Origin: Isohypsibius dastychi
Taxonomy: Eukaryota; Tardigrada; Eutardigrada; Parachela; Isohypsibiidae
DNA: 10,216 nucleotides
Direction of reading: 5' to 3'
NCBI GenBank assembly: GCA_034696485.1
Contig: JAQIWT010001594.1
Span: forward strand, 1-10,216
Part shown: piece by piece, positions 1 through 8,178 of the stretch
How positions within the stretch are numbered: the stretch's first letter is position 1
Layout of the letters: each line of letters opens with the position of its first letter
Translations under genes and position numbers: made by a program
The notes under the pieces: generated by a model
What the model saw: the letters and a program-made list of their open reading frames with translations, nothing else
What the model was told of the DNA's origin: nothing
Database searches by the model: none

Positions 1-557
1 TATCGCCATCTTCGGACTACTGGTTACCACCGACGTAGATTCTTGGTAGTTTTCTTTCGGTTTCGAGGATTCCGAGCTGGATATGGGCGAAACAACGTCA
101 CTTCCGGCAACCGAAGAACCCGATCCGCTAGAATATTCGCTCTGAGCCGAAGAGACTCCACTACTGCTGCTATCATTCTTTCCGGTCTTTGGAGACGCTG
201 TTTTGGGAGGTGAGATAGTCTTCGTGGTTTTCTCTTGCTTTGTTTTATGAAAAAACCCAAAACCAAACATTGAATTCTTGCCCATGGCGGCTGGAGAGCC
301 AGTTTGGTTGGTCGGAGGAAGAATCGATCCGGGAACCGGCAAATTACTAGCAGGAAAACTTGGTAGCGTTTGTCGAGATGCCGATGATGCGCCAGAAAAA
401 CCAGAATTGATACTGCTACTTGATCGGTTCTGCCGGTTTTCTTTGTCAGTCGATGTTGTGAGCTTGGAGGACGGAGGAACCAAAAACGACTGCGGCGAAT
501 TCGAGTGATTTGAGGAACTGGATGACTGGACCTGAGAAGTTCGAGGAGCCGGAATAC
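1..557 (-). CDS. Ser/Pro-rich internal exon of a host gene (partial)
   Basis: This is a minus-strand exon of 557 nt that stays open in one frame to the window edge: two bases finish a split codon, then 185 codons follow. It starts directly after a strong acceptor (TTTTTCCAG, ending at 558). The product is rich in Ser, Thr, Pro and Lys, with runs such as SSSSNHSNS and DSSSSGVSS, and shows no folded domain or catalytic motif. It looks like a disordered linker of a large cytoplasmic or cytoskeletal protein. It starts near IPAPRTS, which loosely recalls the linkers of neuron-navigator/UNC-53 proteins, but that is an untested guess and no name is assigned. Another frame on this strand (569..24) is also open but has Arg/Leu-rich composition typical of a shadow. 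It is on the same strand as the transposon genes, and its upstream intron may contain the transposon. Confidence 0.6.
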
Positions 558-571
558 CTGGAAAAACAAGA
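558..571 (-). other. 3' splice acceptor of the host exon
   Basis: On the minus strand a T-rich tract ends in TTTTTCCAG immediately before the open Ser-rich exon. This matches the nematode acceptor consensus (TTTTCAG) and sets the exon start at 557. Confidence 0.55.
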
Positions 572-624
572 AGAAATGAGCGTCTAACTGGCTGGGTTTT
601 GGGAAACAAAGGATTCTATTGTTT

Positions 625-658
625 TAATGGGTTCTCGGTTTATGTGGAGAACCCATTA
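625..658. repeat. 12-bp perfect inverted repeat (hairpin)
   Basis: Arms 625-636 (TAATGGGTTCTC) and 647-658 (GAGAACCCATTA) are perfectly complementary and separated by a 10-base loop. It lies in non-coding sequence about 70 bp upstream of the host exon's acceptor on the minus strand. It could be a small palindromic repeat or MITE relic, or an RNA hairpin in the host intron. Neither a matching partner nor a target-site duplication is evident nearby. Confidence 0.7.
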
Positions 659-1568
659 TAGTTTTTGTAATTTTATATTTGAAAAATAGAAATTTATGAT
701 ATAAAAAAAGTATCAGAGTATTTAATTTTGAATCTAGGGTGAGTATCATGAATGTGAATGATATTACCATACACTTGGCTTGTTTTAACTTGCATTCATC
801 TGGTGACTCACTCTGAGTGGAGTAAACAGATTGGAGTCTTTTCGACTTGTCTGGCCTTACAGCACATAAAACGCCAGTGTGTGTGTGTGGTAGCAGACAG
901 TCACACTTAAGTTGCAACAATGTAGTAAGGTAGTAACGTACCGACCACATCAGAAAACACTGATATGTACTGTTTCAACGTATTACCTCAGTTGAATAAT
1001 GTCTATTATGACATTTTGACCGTGAATTCAAAAACCAATGGAATTTATGAACAACAATTATGGATATTCATTGGGATTAAATACTTATTCTTATAATCAC
1101 GATTGTTATAACTGGAGTCACCAAGGCAGAGAAACACCAGCACAGAGATATATTTTACGTCAGCGCTAATGATTCCCTGCATTGGGATATCTCCGAGTCG
1201 ATGCCTCCACCACTGCGCCAGTGCATCCATTCACAAACGACGATGATCATTATATCGGTAAGTACTGATCTTAGTTTTCACATAAATATCATGAAAAATT
1301 ATTGACCGATAATAGTATTTGTAAATAATGTAATTAAAAATCATAGGCTAAAAAACGTATCTATGTACAAAAACAAAAATCTGATCGGACAATCTTACAA
1401 CTGGGGATGATTCCAAATATTGTTGGTAATTATGAAATAATGTTGTATCAAATATTATGAAACAGTATTAAACAATATTAATATAAGCGTGGAATATGCG
1501 GGAACAATTGTTCTCAAAATCAAACATATAAATGACGAAGAATGTATAATCCCTGTGGATTCACTTAC
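659..1568. other. Non-coding stretch, no confident gene
   Basis: AT-rich sequence without a supportable gene. A plus-strand frame is open from about 1063 to 1314; it begins with a hydrophobic run (ILILIITIVITG) but has no ATG there, and it contains a donor-like GTAAGTAC at 1259. On the minus strand 1220..1210 matches a tRNA A-box (TGGCGCAGTGG) without a convincing B-box. The left end of the Polinton may lie in this stretch or in 1761..2054, but no terminal repeat can be identified without the other end. Confidence 0.5.
877..889. repeat. (GT)n microsatellite
   Basis: Six and a half copies of GT in non-coding sequence. Nothing else is attached to it. Confidence 0.7.
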
Positions 1569-1760
1569 GACTGTGAGATAATTTCTGGAAAGGAATAGAA
1601 TCCAAACCAATCAGAATAGGATATTTCCCGTGTGCGCGGCAGCTCAAAGAAGTTAGATGTGGCGATGGCAGGATATACTGAAAATGACTGAATGTTGCCT
1701 CTGCAAGTTTGTCCACGACCTAAGTTTCGGTAACTTGTAAAAGACGCTTGACCAGCTTGT
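1569..1760 (-). other. Candidate isolated exon, minus strand
   Basis: A 192-nt stretch is bounded by an acceptor-like ATATCTCAG (ending at 1761) and a strong donor (GTAAGTG starting at 1568), with one frame open throughout. The translation contains FELPRTREISYSDWFGFY, a composition unlike simple noise. Neither flanking exon can be found: the sequence upstream to 2054 gives no linked exon, and linking to the host exon at 557 is possible but unproven. Sixty-odd open codons can arise by chance in this base composition, so this is only a candidate. It could be a host exon or a remnant of another transposon gene. Confidence 0.22.
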
Positions 1761-1878
1761 CTGAGATATCATTTGTGACTCAGACAGTTGGATCATAATC
1801 ATAGCGGAGATTCCAGAACTCGAGTTTACCAAAAGATATCGGTCAGACCCACATTTTCCGTACATAAATCATCCCAAA

Positions 1879-2100
1879 ATGGAAACAGTGGTCGAGATGG
1901 AGCCTGTCCGAACCGTTCGCAGGCTGACATCTTTTCGCCAAACGTGTATGATCGTTTTTGGAATAGTTCTTGTACTTTTTATGGAGCTGTTAGCATATTT
2001 ATTGACACGTCGGCAACCAGTGAAGATTGATATCATTGGAGAGTTCATTGCAAATCAATCAGTTTTGAACCCGTACGGTAAAGTTGCGAACGTTTCGTGA
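1879..2100 (+). CDS. Possible small single-pass membrane protein, plus strand
   Basis: Seventy-three codons start at an ATG in good context (AAAATGG). Residues about 22-43 form a hydrophobic helix (TCMIVFGIVLVLFMELLAYLL) flanked by Arg on both sides, as in a single-pass membrane anchor. The frame stays open upstream without a stop to about 1765, so the ATG may be internal to a longer exon; a candidate acceptor (TGACTCAG) lies at about 1780. It is the only plus-strand candidate in the element, convergent with the polymerase and overlapping its last 46 bases antisense. Small membrane proteins occur in Polintons, but no family is recognised. Chance openness is not excluded. Confidence 0.35.
   Translation: METVVEMEPVRTVRRLTSFRQTCMIVFGIVLVLFMELLAYLLTRRQPVKIDIIGEFIANQSVLNPYGKVANVS
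1998..2003 (-). terminator. Putative poly(A) signal of the polymerase gene
   Basis: AATAAA on the minus strand lies 52 nt downstream of the polymerase stop codon, a normal distance for a short nematode 3' UTR. Confidence 0.45.
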
Positions 2101-5100
2101 GAAATAATTCTTCGTTTATCGTATGTTAGTTTCAATCGTTTAGAGAGTGATGTGACTGCCACTTCAAGTGACCGTTTGCTTCGGGTGATGACGAATGGAT
2201 AATCAACTGTGATGGGATCCGGAGGCGTATCTGTCAGTTCCAGACTTGCAAACAGTAGATCTTTCAAAGTTGAATGGTTGATTCTTCGCTGGCTTTCTCT
2301 TGAAACTGAAAAGCCTTTTGCTTTCGTCTCCTGGCGGCCGTAGTTGTTCAAAACGGAATAGCATTTTGGTCCTGAAAACATGAATAAAATATGATTCTGA
2401 TATGTGCCAGTTGGAAGCTTTCAATGTTACCAAGACTGGCCATCTCCACAATGAATTCCCCGGGTTTTAAGGAGTTCGATAAATCGCCAAGGCAGTCTCC
2501 CAGGTCTGGATCTGGTTCACCAGGCCGGTGAATGTAGAACAAGCTGTCCTACAACAGTGAATGTCGGGTAGGATAAAAGCTTATGCCGGTGAACAACAGC
2601 AAGATGATTAAATAAAATTACCGTATCGGTATAAAGTAACCGATCGCCAAGTGGGACCATGTATTTATACAGTAGTAACCGGGCATAAGAAGTTGTGAAT
2701 CTGGAAAAATTTAGTTTTCTGGAACCGTCAAAGTTTCAAATTCATTTGGATATTTTCTCACGCTGCAAGTACAACATTCGCTTTGACGTTTGTCGGCGCG
2801 AACTCGGACTTCATCTTATAGGAGACCTGTAGAATTTCATCACTCATCAGCTCGAAACCGGATACGTTGAATTTCCCAGACAGTAGATAGTTATAGAATT
2901 CTTCAGGTTTCTCCACAAAAACTGAATTTCCACGAAGATCTTGTTCACCGAGTTTTCCCCCTGGAATACCGAAAAAACAATTTATTGATTTTGTGATTAA
3001 ATCTTCGACGTCGAAAATAAATAAAGAATATTTCAGATCAACTTCACAACTTACAGAATGAATTAAGCATGTATTTTGCCAACGAACGAAGTCCATCATT
3101 TTTCAGAATTTTGTCTTTGTCCAGATGGATTCCTTCTTTCTGGTGAAAACGTCTAATGTAGTCATCTTGTTGATCCACGTTCGTGATCTCAGGCGGGAAA
3201 CCACTTGCCTCCGTTTTGATTTTGTAGAAAAGATCAATATACTTTTGAAAGAGACCCACTTTCTGTTCGCTGTAATGCAAGACTGAGTATATGTCCAGGA
3301 TTCTGTACCCCATTTCAAGGGCTTTGTGGATTTCAGGGGTGCACCAGGTTCCTGTCAAGGCTCGCTCTGTTTCATCATGAGAACATTCTTCGTTTGTTTT
3401 TCGCTGCACACATGATCTGCACAGAGGGAACGTGAGCTTTTCTGTTCGATAGGGTAGCGGAGGATGTAGCAAGTTTTGTGGGGGTAATATTCGACACTTG
3501 ATGATACCAAAAAGCGTTTCGACTGGTGGGAAGTTCGACTCATAATAAACTGGTGATCCGATGGGATACTTAGCCGTTTTATTAATGAACGGATACTCTA
3601 CAACAATGACTGGCAATAATTTTTCAAACCAGAAAACAATCTGACCATGGCTTACGGGAAATAATGTCAACTGATCGAATCTCTTCGCCGATATTAAGGT
3701 CACATTTGTGGTACAGCTTGACAGCGTTGGTCCGTCCTCCATACAGAGCCTGAAGAAGTTCGATTGTATACTGGTTTGATTGTACCATCTGATTACACTT
3801 ACATCTCGAGGGTTGAGTGGCTCAACAATATCAATGGTTTTGGTGAACGCAACGAAATCAACGTCGTTCAGTGCGTCATGTTCCCAGATGATTCGCAACT
3901 CTGTTGTCATGTTCCGTATCTCATCCAACCTCTCTTCTGTCTGGCGATGGATTTCACGCATACTGATCTTTTGAAAGGGATGTACAACATGTGGTTTACT
4001 ACACTTTGGACATCCATGCCACATACATCCCAGGAATTCGAAACACGTTCCAGTTGCGGGATCTCTGCCATCCACTGTCCATCTTCCAACTCTTACTTCT
4101 CTATCAATGCTTATATTTTCTTCGGATTCGATGTAACGAAGCCATTTTTCTCCAATAACAGAACGTTTTCGTCCGTTTGCTTGGCTTTGCGGTGCGACGA
4201 GACAGATTTGGTTTGGTTCTAGGATCTTGGCTCTCCAGAAATAGTTGCAAACTCCAGCGATTGTCAAACCGGATTCAAATGGGCAGAGACCTCCGGTGAT
4301 CAACATGAACAAGTCACGGAACTTCTCACATGCCTGTTGCAAGACCAATACGTCTTTGACACAATAGCTATAGAAAGAGACTGTCATTGGGCAATTGCGA
4401 AACTTGTACGATATAAACTCACTCAAAGAATTCCTCGTTGAAATTGAACGCATTCTTCTTTCGACGACGTTCCTTTCTGTACCATTTGTTAAACGCTTTC
4501 CGTTTTGAGTTCGGAATAAGACTGAAATCGTATGAAGCTTTCGAGGGCCAAGGCATAGTGGTATTCCAGTACTCGGGTATGTTGATAGAGAAGGGAAACT
4601 TGGATTTCGATATTGGCACTCCGAATGTTTTAGCGAAATTGTCCAGAGATGCTGGTACATAATTCAGCGAATCTCTGAAATGACAAAGTTGTACGACTGA
4701 TTGCATAATACTCATTCAGCTCACCTAAAACGTATTTTGTGCTGTGGAATATCAAGTTGCAATAGTTTCGAGCCGTTGAAAATAACTTTGGGCACGATTC
4801 CAACTTTTATCAGATGTTTCAATATAAAATATCCGTCAAAGCTCTAGAAGACATCGTTTGAGTGGGTAAAGAAAGCGAAAATAATGTCCTCACCTTGAGA
4901 TTGTGAGCAATCACAACGTAGTCAGCAAAACGAGGTTGAAATATAAAATTGCATAACTCCTCGGTTATATCCCGACCCAGTTCAGGGTTCTCCTCCAGAT
5001 CTGGAAATTTGTGTACTTCGCCATCCACCCAAATCACCGCCAGGTTTGGATAGAAAATATTATCATCTTGCTTCGTAGTTTCAAAATCGAAATACATCCT

Positions 5101-6522
5101 TTTGCTCATGCTGTGACGATAGTAATCTTCTTGGGTCACTTTTACTGGTTTGATGAAACACCGATGGTTATCTTCGGGAACGGAGAAACTGGAGCAGATG
5201 GCACAGAACACTTCGGCACATCGGTGAGTTCGGTTGTGTTTTTCTAGCGAGATAAATTTATGGCAATCTTTGCACACAAAAACTCGCTCACACAAACTCC
5301 GACCTTGAGCTGGTCGTTTCTTGTGTTCATCAAAGCACGCCTGACCGTAGAATTTCCGATTGCAATCTGTGCACTCGATACGCTCCACGTCACCTCGCTG
5401 GCAAGCTGTTCTTCTCAAACATTGATTGCATGTGAATTGGCACCGGTGAGTCGTCTTGTGATCGTAATGCTTGAGGCAGTGGAAGCAATAGTAGGAAGAG
5501 TTAAACCATCCTGGGACGCTGTTGAGAACATCAAAATGTGATCCATGGTGTAGAAGATTGATGTGTTTTTCTTGGAACGGCCCTGCGTAAACGACGCTGT
5601 TCAGATGTTCAGTTGATATCACGATGATCTGGTATTCATTGAGAGCTTCTTGGAATTTATGTACATCCTCGATAGTGTACGCACGTAATGGAAGGTCAGC
5701 CAGTCTGATCAATTCCAGAGCCGACTGTTTCTGCTTCTTCTCGCCGTTATATATTCTTTTGTACTCCGCTCTGGAACCGTCGGCTAAAACTTTGGCTACT
5801 GCAATGGCGCGGGGTAGACAAAGGTTATCCTTATTACGGATGCGAGCAACACATTGGAGTTTTTCAAGCTTCCGGCGGAGCATCTCGGGCACTTTCTCGT
5901 CGCAGTTGCCAGCTGGTAAATTTGTGTGCTGAATCCAGATCTGAAAGGTTTCGTCCAGCCTGAACGTCTGGTTCGAATTCAAAACACGTTCAATCTCGAA
6001 CATCCATCTGTCAACAGTCAGTTGGTCCTTCCTGATAAGCGGGGTCCAAATAGGGTGATGAAGCTCTCTGCTGTAGATGTGCACGCGAACAAAGTCATGG
6101 TCACGGACATTCTCAAGCAAAGTGTTCAAAAGACTCTCCAATATTGCAGTAACGGCTGGAAATATCATGTGGGCGGGAAGCGTAGCTAGTCTTTGAACTT
6201 TACACTCATAACTGGCTAACACTAGCTGGAACCTGCGGTTGAATTGATTTCCCTGTTGTCTCACAGTATAGTATCGGGCGATATCATCAAGAATTCCCTG
6301 TCCTCGCTGAATTGGTGAGGGTGGACGCTGTTCTTGCTCGTTCTCCCATGGGTTATCTTCGTCAAACATTCTCTGAATGAACTGGTTCTCTTCGTCATCA
6401 AGTCCCGCTTCGTGATTAGCCAATGCGTTTAGCAAAGCATAATCACCTATCGCCACATTACGTTCGTTTTCTGCCCTCTGACCATCTCCGACGTGCCAGT
6501 TCAGATTTTCCCAAAATTCCAT
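2055..6522 (-). CDS. PolB: Protein-primed family-B DNA polymerase (Polinton PolB), complete, 10 exons
   Basis: Replicates the element from a protein-primed end. Exons on the minus strand: 6522-4894, 4843-4725, 4674-4423, 4367-3803, 3749-3656, 3597-3055, 2960-2762, 2700-2622, 2548-2431, 2371-2055. They sum to 3915 nt, 1304 residues plus stop, with every junction in frame. Introns are 50, 50, 55, 53, 58, 94, 61, 73 and 59 bp, all GT..AG. Visible motifs: ExoI DFET (479-482); ExoII HNLKSFD (540-546); ExoIII Y668-x3-D672; YGGRTN (858-863); motif A DIISQYP (883-889; Gln where Leu is usual); motif B KYMLNSFWG (1061-1069); motif C YTDTDS (1157-1162); KxY (1202-1204); C-terminus ending near LPYGF. Residues 230-344 carry DNLC(235)...H329, which resembles an OTU-type cysteine-protease fold, followed by a Cys/His-rich zinc-finger region (344-455). 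ATG at 6522 is the first in the frame, 25 bp after the upstream gene. No motif is broken, so the enzyme is probably functional. Confidence 0.95.
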
Positions 6523-6547
6523 CGTAAACTTACAAGAAAAACTCCAG

Positions 6548-7083
6548 TTACTGCCCAGTGCGTCGCAAAACTCCTATTTGATGAGGTCCAAGTCTCCCAC
6601 GATGTGCCAAATCAATCAATATACGAGTAATGCAGTTGCAATCCGAGCACACCAATGCTGCCGAGTAGGAAGAATCAATTTCGAGGACAGTTTCAAGTGA
6701 GCGGCAGTTTCGGCAGATCACATAATCCTTTTTAAAAAACTCAATCATCCTTTGTACGTCTTCCACACAATGGATTCCCGAAATAAAGTGGCTGCATAGA
6801 TTCTGGTCAAACCCGGATGGATCTGCAGAGACAAGTGAGGTTTCGAGATATACTCTGAGGAATCGGTCACTCCGTTTATAAAATCTGGAAATAAACTCAA
6901 GGTTGCCGATGATTGTTTTTGGTGGGGATTCAAAATGAAGGAGAAGTGGTTCAAGATGAGTGACTGCACCAGCCTCAGCAAAATTCACCATCATTTTATC
7001 AACAAAATGTGTGGTCCATATGTAACTTAGACAGGACGTTATATAGATGACCGAAAAGAGAAATGGAAAAGTCACCAAACCAT
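6548..7083 (-). CDS. eIF2-beta/eIF5-domain zinc-ribbon protein
   Basis: A small protein resembling the conserved eIF2-beta/eIF5 domain, the part of initiation factor 2-beta that contains the central alpha-beta fold and C-terminal zinc ribbon. Seen: an N-terminal block around PPKTIIGNLEFISRFYKRS, a middle part ending IEFFKKDYVICRNC, and a C4 zinc ribbon (CRNC, 18 residues, CSDC). The host factor has the same order, with the same residues leading into the ribbon (Y-V-x-C-x2-C-R-S-x-[DE]-T). The Lys-rich N-terminal part of eukaryotic eIF2-beta is absent. Preferred model: an 8-nt first exon 7083-7076, a 50-bp intron 7075-7026 (GTGACT..AAG, weak sites) and exon 7025-6548, giving 161 residues. Alternative: start at ATG 6994, 148 residues, no intron. 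It lies between an unknown gene and PolB and ends 25 bp before PolB begins. Probably captured from a host; a role in translation control or as a decoy is inference. Confidence 0.82.
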
Positions 7084-7088
7084 GTTGT

Positions 7089-7096
7089 CTGGAATG
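7089..7096 (-). other. Candidate trans- or cis-splice acceptor before the eIF2-beta-like gene
   Basis: CACATTCCAG ends 5 nt before the ATG at 7083 (ACAACATGG). There is no obvious upstream exon of this gene, and the previous stop codon is only about 40 nt away, so a spliced-leader acceptor fits better than a cis intron. Confidence 0.4.
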
Positions 7097-7125
7097 TGAG
7101 ATGTTATCTAGGGTGAGAAACAGGA

Positions 7126-8178
7126 CTATTCAAAGAATTTGACGATATATAACAGGTCACTTCGATAGACAGAAACGATTGCTTCACGAACACGTGTTGT
7201 TATGGTAAATTTGGTTGAATCATCGGATGTGCTTAGCTGAAGATAACTTTGAAGCCGGTCATGAACTTTAGGACAGTGTCCTTCTGCAATCACGGTACTT
7301 CCGGGAATCCTAAAATGCGCTTTTACGGTTCTAGAACTAATTGTACTCCGCCGTTGCTGCAGCAAAGTTTCCTTTTTCATCCGGATGAGCTCATCTGGTT
7401 GATCGGTAAGAAGCCATTTGCAAAGCTCAACAAAGCTTTGTAGTGACAAATTGATGCTTTTTGTTCCGTTTTTACCGGCGATGCGAATCATAACCTCAAC
7501 CACACCATCTACCAGCGGCTGGTAGAACACAAGCATTGTAGCCAAGTTACAAACGCTGCACACGTTTTTAAAGCAGTAACGTCCAGAACATTCCGTCACT
7601 ACATCTTGCAGATGAATTGGTCCGGTTCCCGTTATGTACTCTTTCTTTGCCAGATTGTGTTTGACGCTCAAATGAAGTTCTTCGAGCGAAACTGGAATTT
7701 AAGGAATGTTGATATTAGCGTGATAGCGTTTTACAGCATCCACTTACGAGGGGTGTTTTTAAACTGGATGAGTTTGCCATCATGGACATTGTTTACAATA
7801 GAGGCCTCTGAGGTTGACGGACTTGACACAGTCTTTTGGAATTCTGCTAGAGGAACAAAGCTTCCATATGGAACGAACACCGAACTCCCAATGGGGTATT
7901 CACTTTCGTTGCCATCTGAATGTTTAATATTTACAAAATGCCATTACAATGGCCATCGGTATTCACTTACAAGGGAACACAATAACAGGGAATGGCGTCG
8001 TCAAGAGCTGGCCCATCTGCGGTTGCCATGGTCGAATATCACTGCGATGGTCTGAAGATCCAGAATTAATAGTGTTCGATTCTGCATTCTGTGCAACAAT
8101 GCATGGGTAAGGATTCGGTACATCTCGCTCCAGGACTATTTCTCGATGAATGTCATCCAGGAATGTATCCCAATCCAT
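7126..8178 (-). CDS. Unrecognised Polinton protein, 3 exons
   Basis: Exons on the minus strand 8178-7971, 7915-7748 and 7691-7126 give 942 nt, 313 residues plus stop. Both introns (7970-7916, 55 bp; 7747-7692, 56 bp) have perfect GTAAGTG donors and TTCAG/TTCCAG acceptors and keep the frame. ATG at 8178 (ATCATGG) follows an acceptor-like TATTATAG by 19 nt. The protein is soluble-looking. Its first third is acidic and polar (MDWDTFLDDI...), the middle contains CFKNVCSVC, a possible metal-binding knuckle, and then comes a strand-rich part (VVEVMIRIAGKNGTKSINLS) followed by a helix. That last section faintly recalls the PC4 single-strand DNA-binding fold, which would suit a neighbour of the polymerase, but this is a weak impression. 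Position between the protease and the replication genes suggests a conserved Polinton accessory gene. No function is assigned. Confidence 0.75.

Noticed and set aside
24-569. Minus-strand 181-codon frame in the host exon
   Set aside because: It is Arg/Leu-rich and crosses the strong acceptor at 558. The alternative frame gives ordinary Ser/Pro-rich composition and is open from that acceptor to the window edge.
3764-4222. Plus-strand ORF of 152 codons inside PolB
   Set aside because: It is antisense to a conserved polymerase exon and has no recognisable domain; it is a shadow of constrained codons.
3044-4660. A single 538-codon minus-strand reading frame as one protein
   Set aside because: It reads through three introns of PolB. 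Conserved motifs (ExoIII, YGGRTN, motif A) are restored only when 4422-4368, 3802-3750 and 3655-3598 are removed, and the start of the frame is nonsense relative to the family.
5011-6189. Plus-strand ORFs across the first PolB exon
   Set aside because: All are antisense to the zinc-finger and N-terminal region of PolB, with no motif of their own.
6995-7078. Extending the eIF2-beta-like protein to a TTG start with a hydrophobic leader
   Set aside because: TTG is not a likely start in a eukaryote, and the hydrophobic stretch coincides with a plausible 50-bp intron; eIF2-beta proteins have no signal peptide.
7606-8055. Plus-strand 149-codon ORF across the unrecognised gene
   Set aside because: It runs antisense over three exons and two introns whose splice sites and frame agree on the minus strand.
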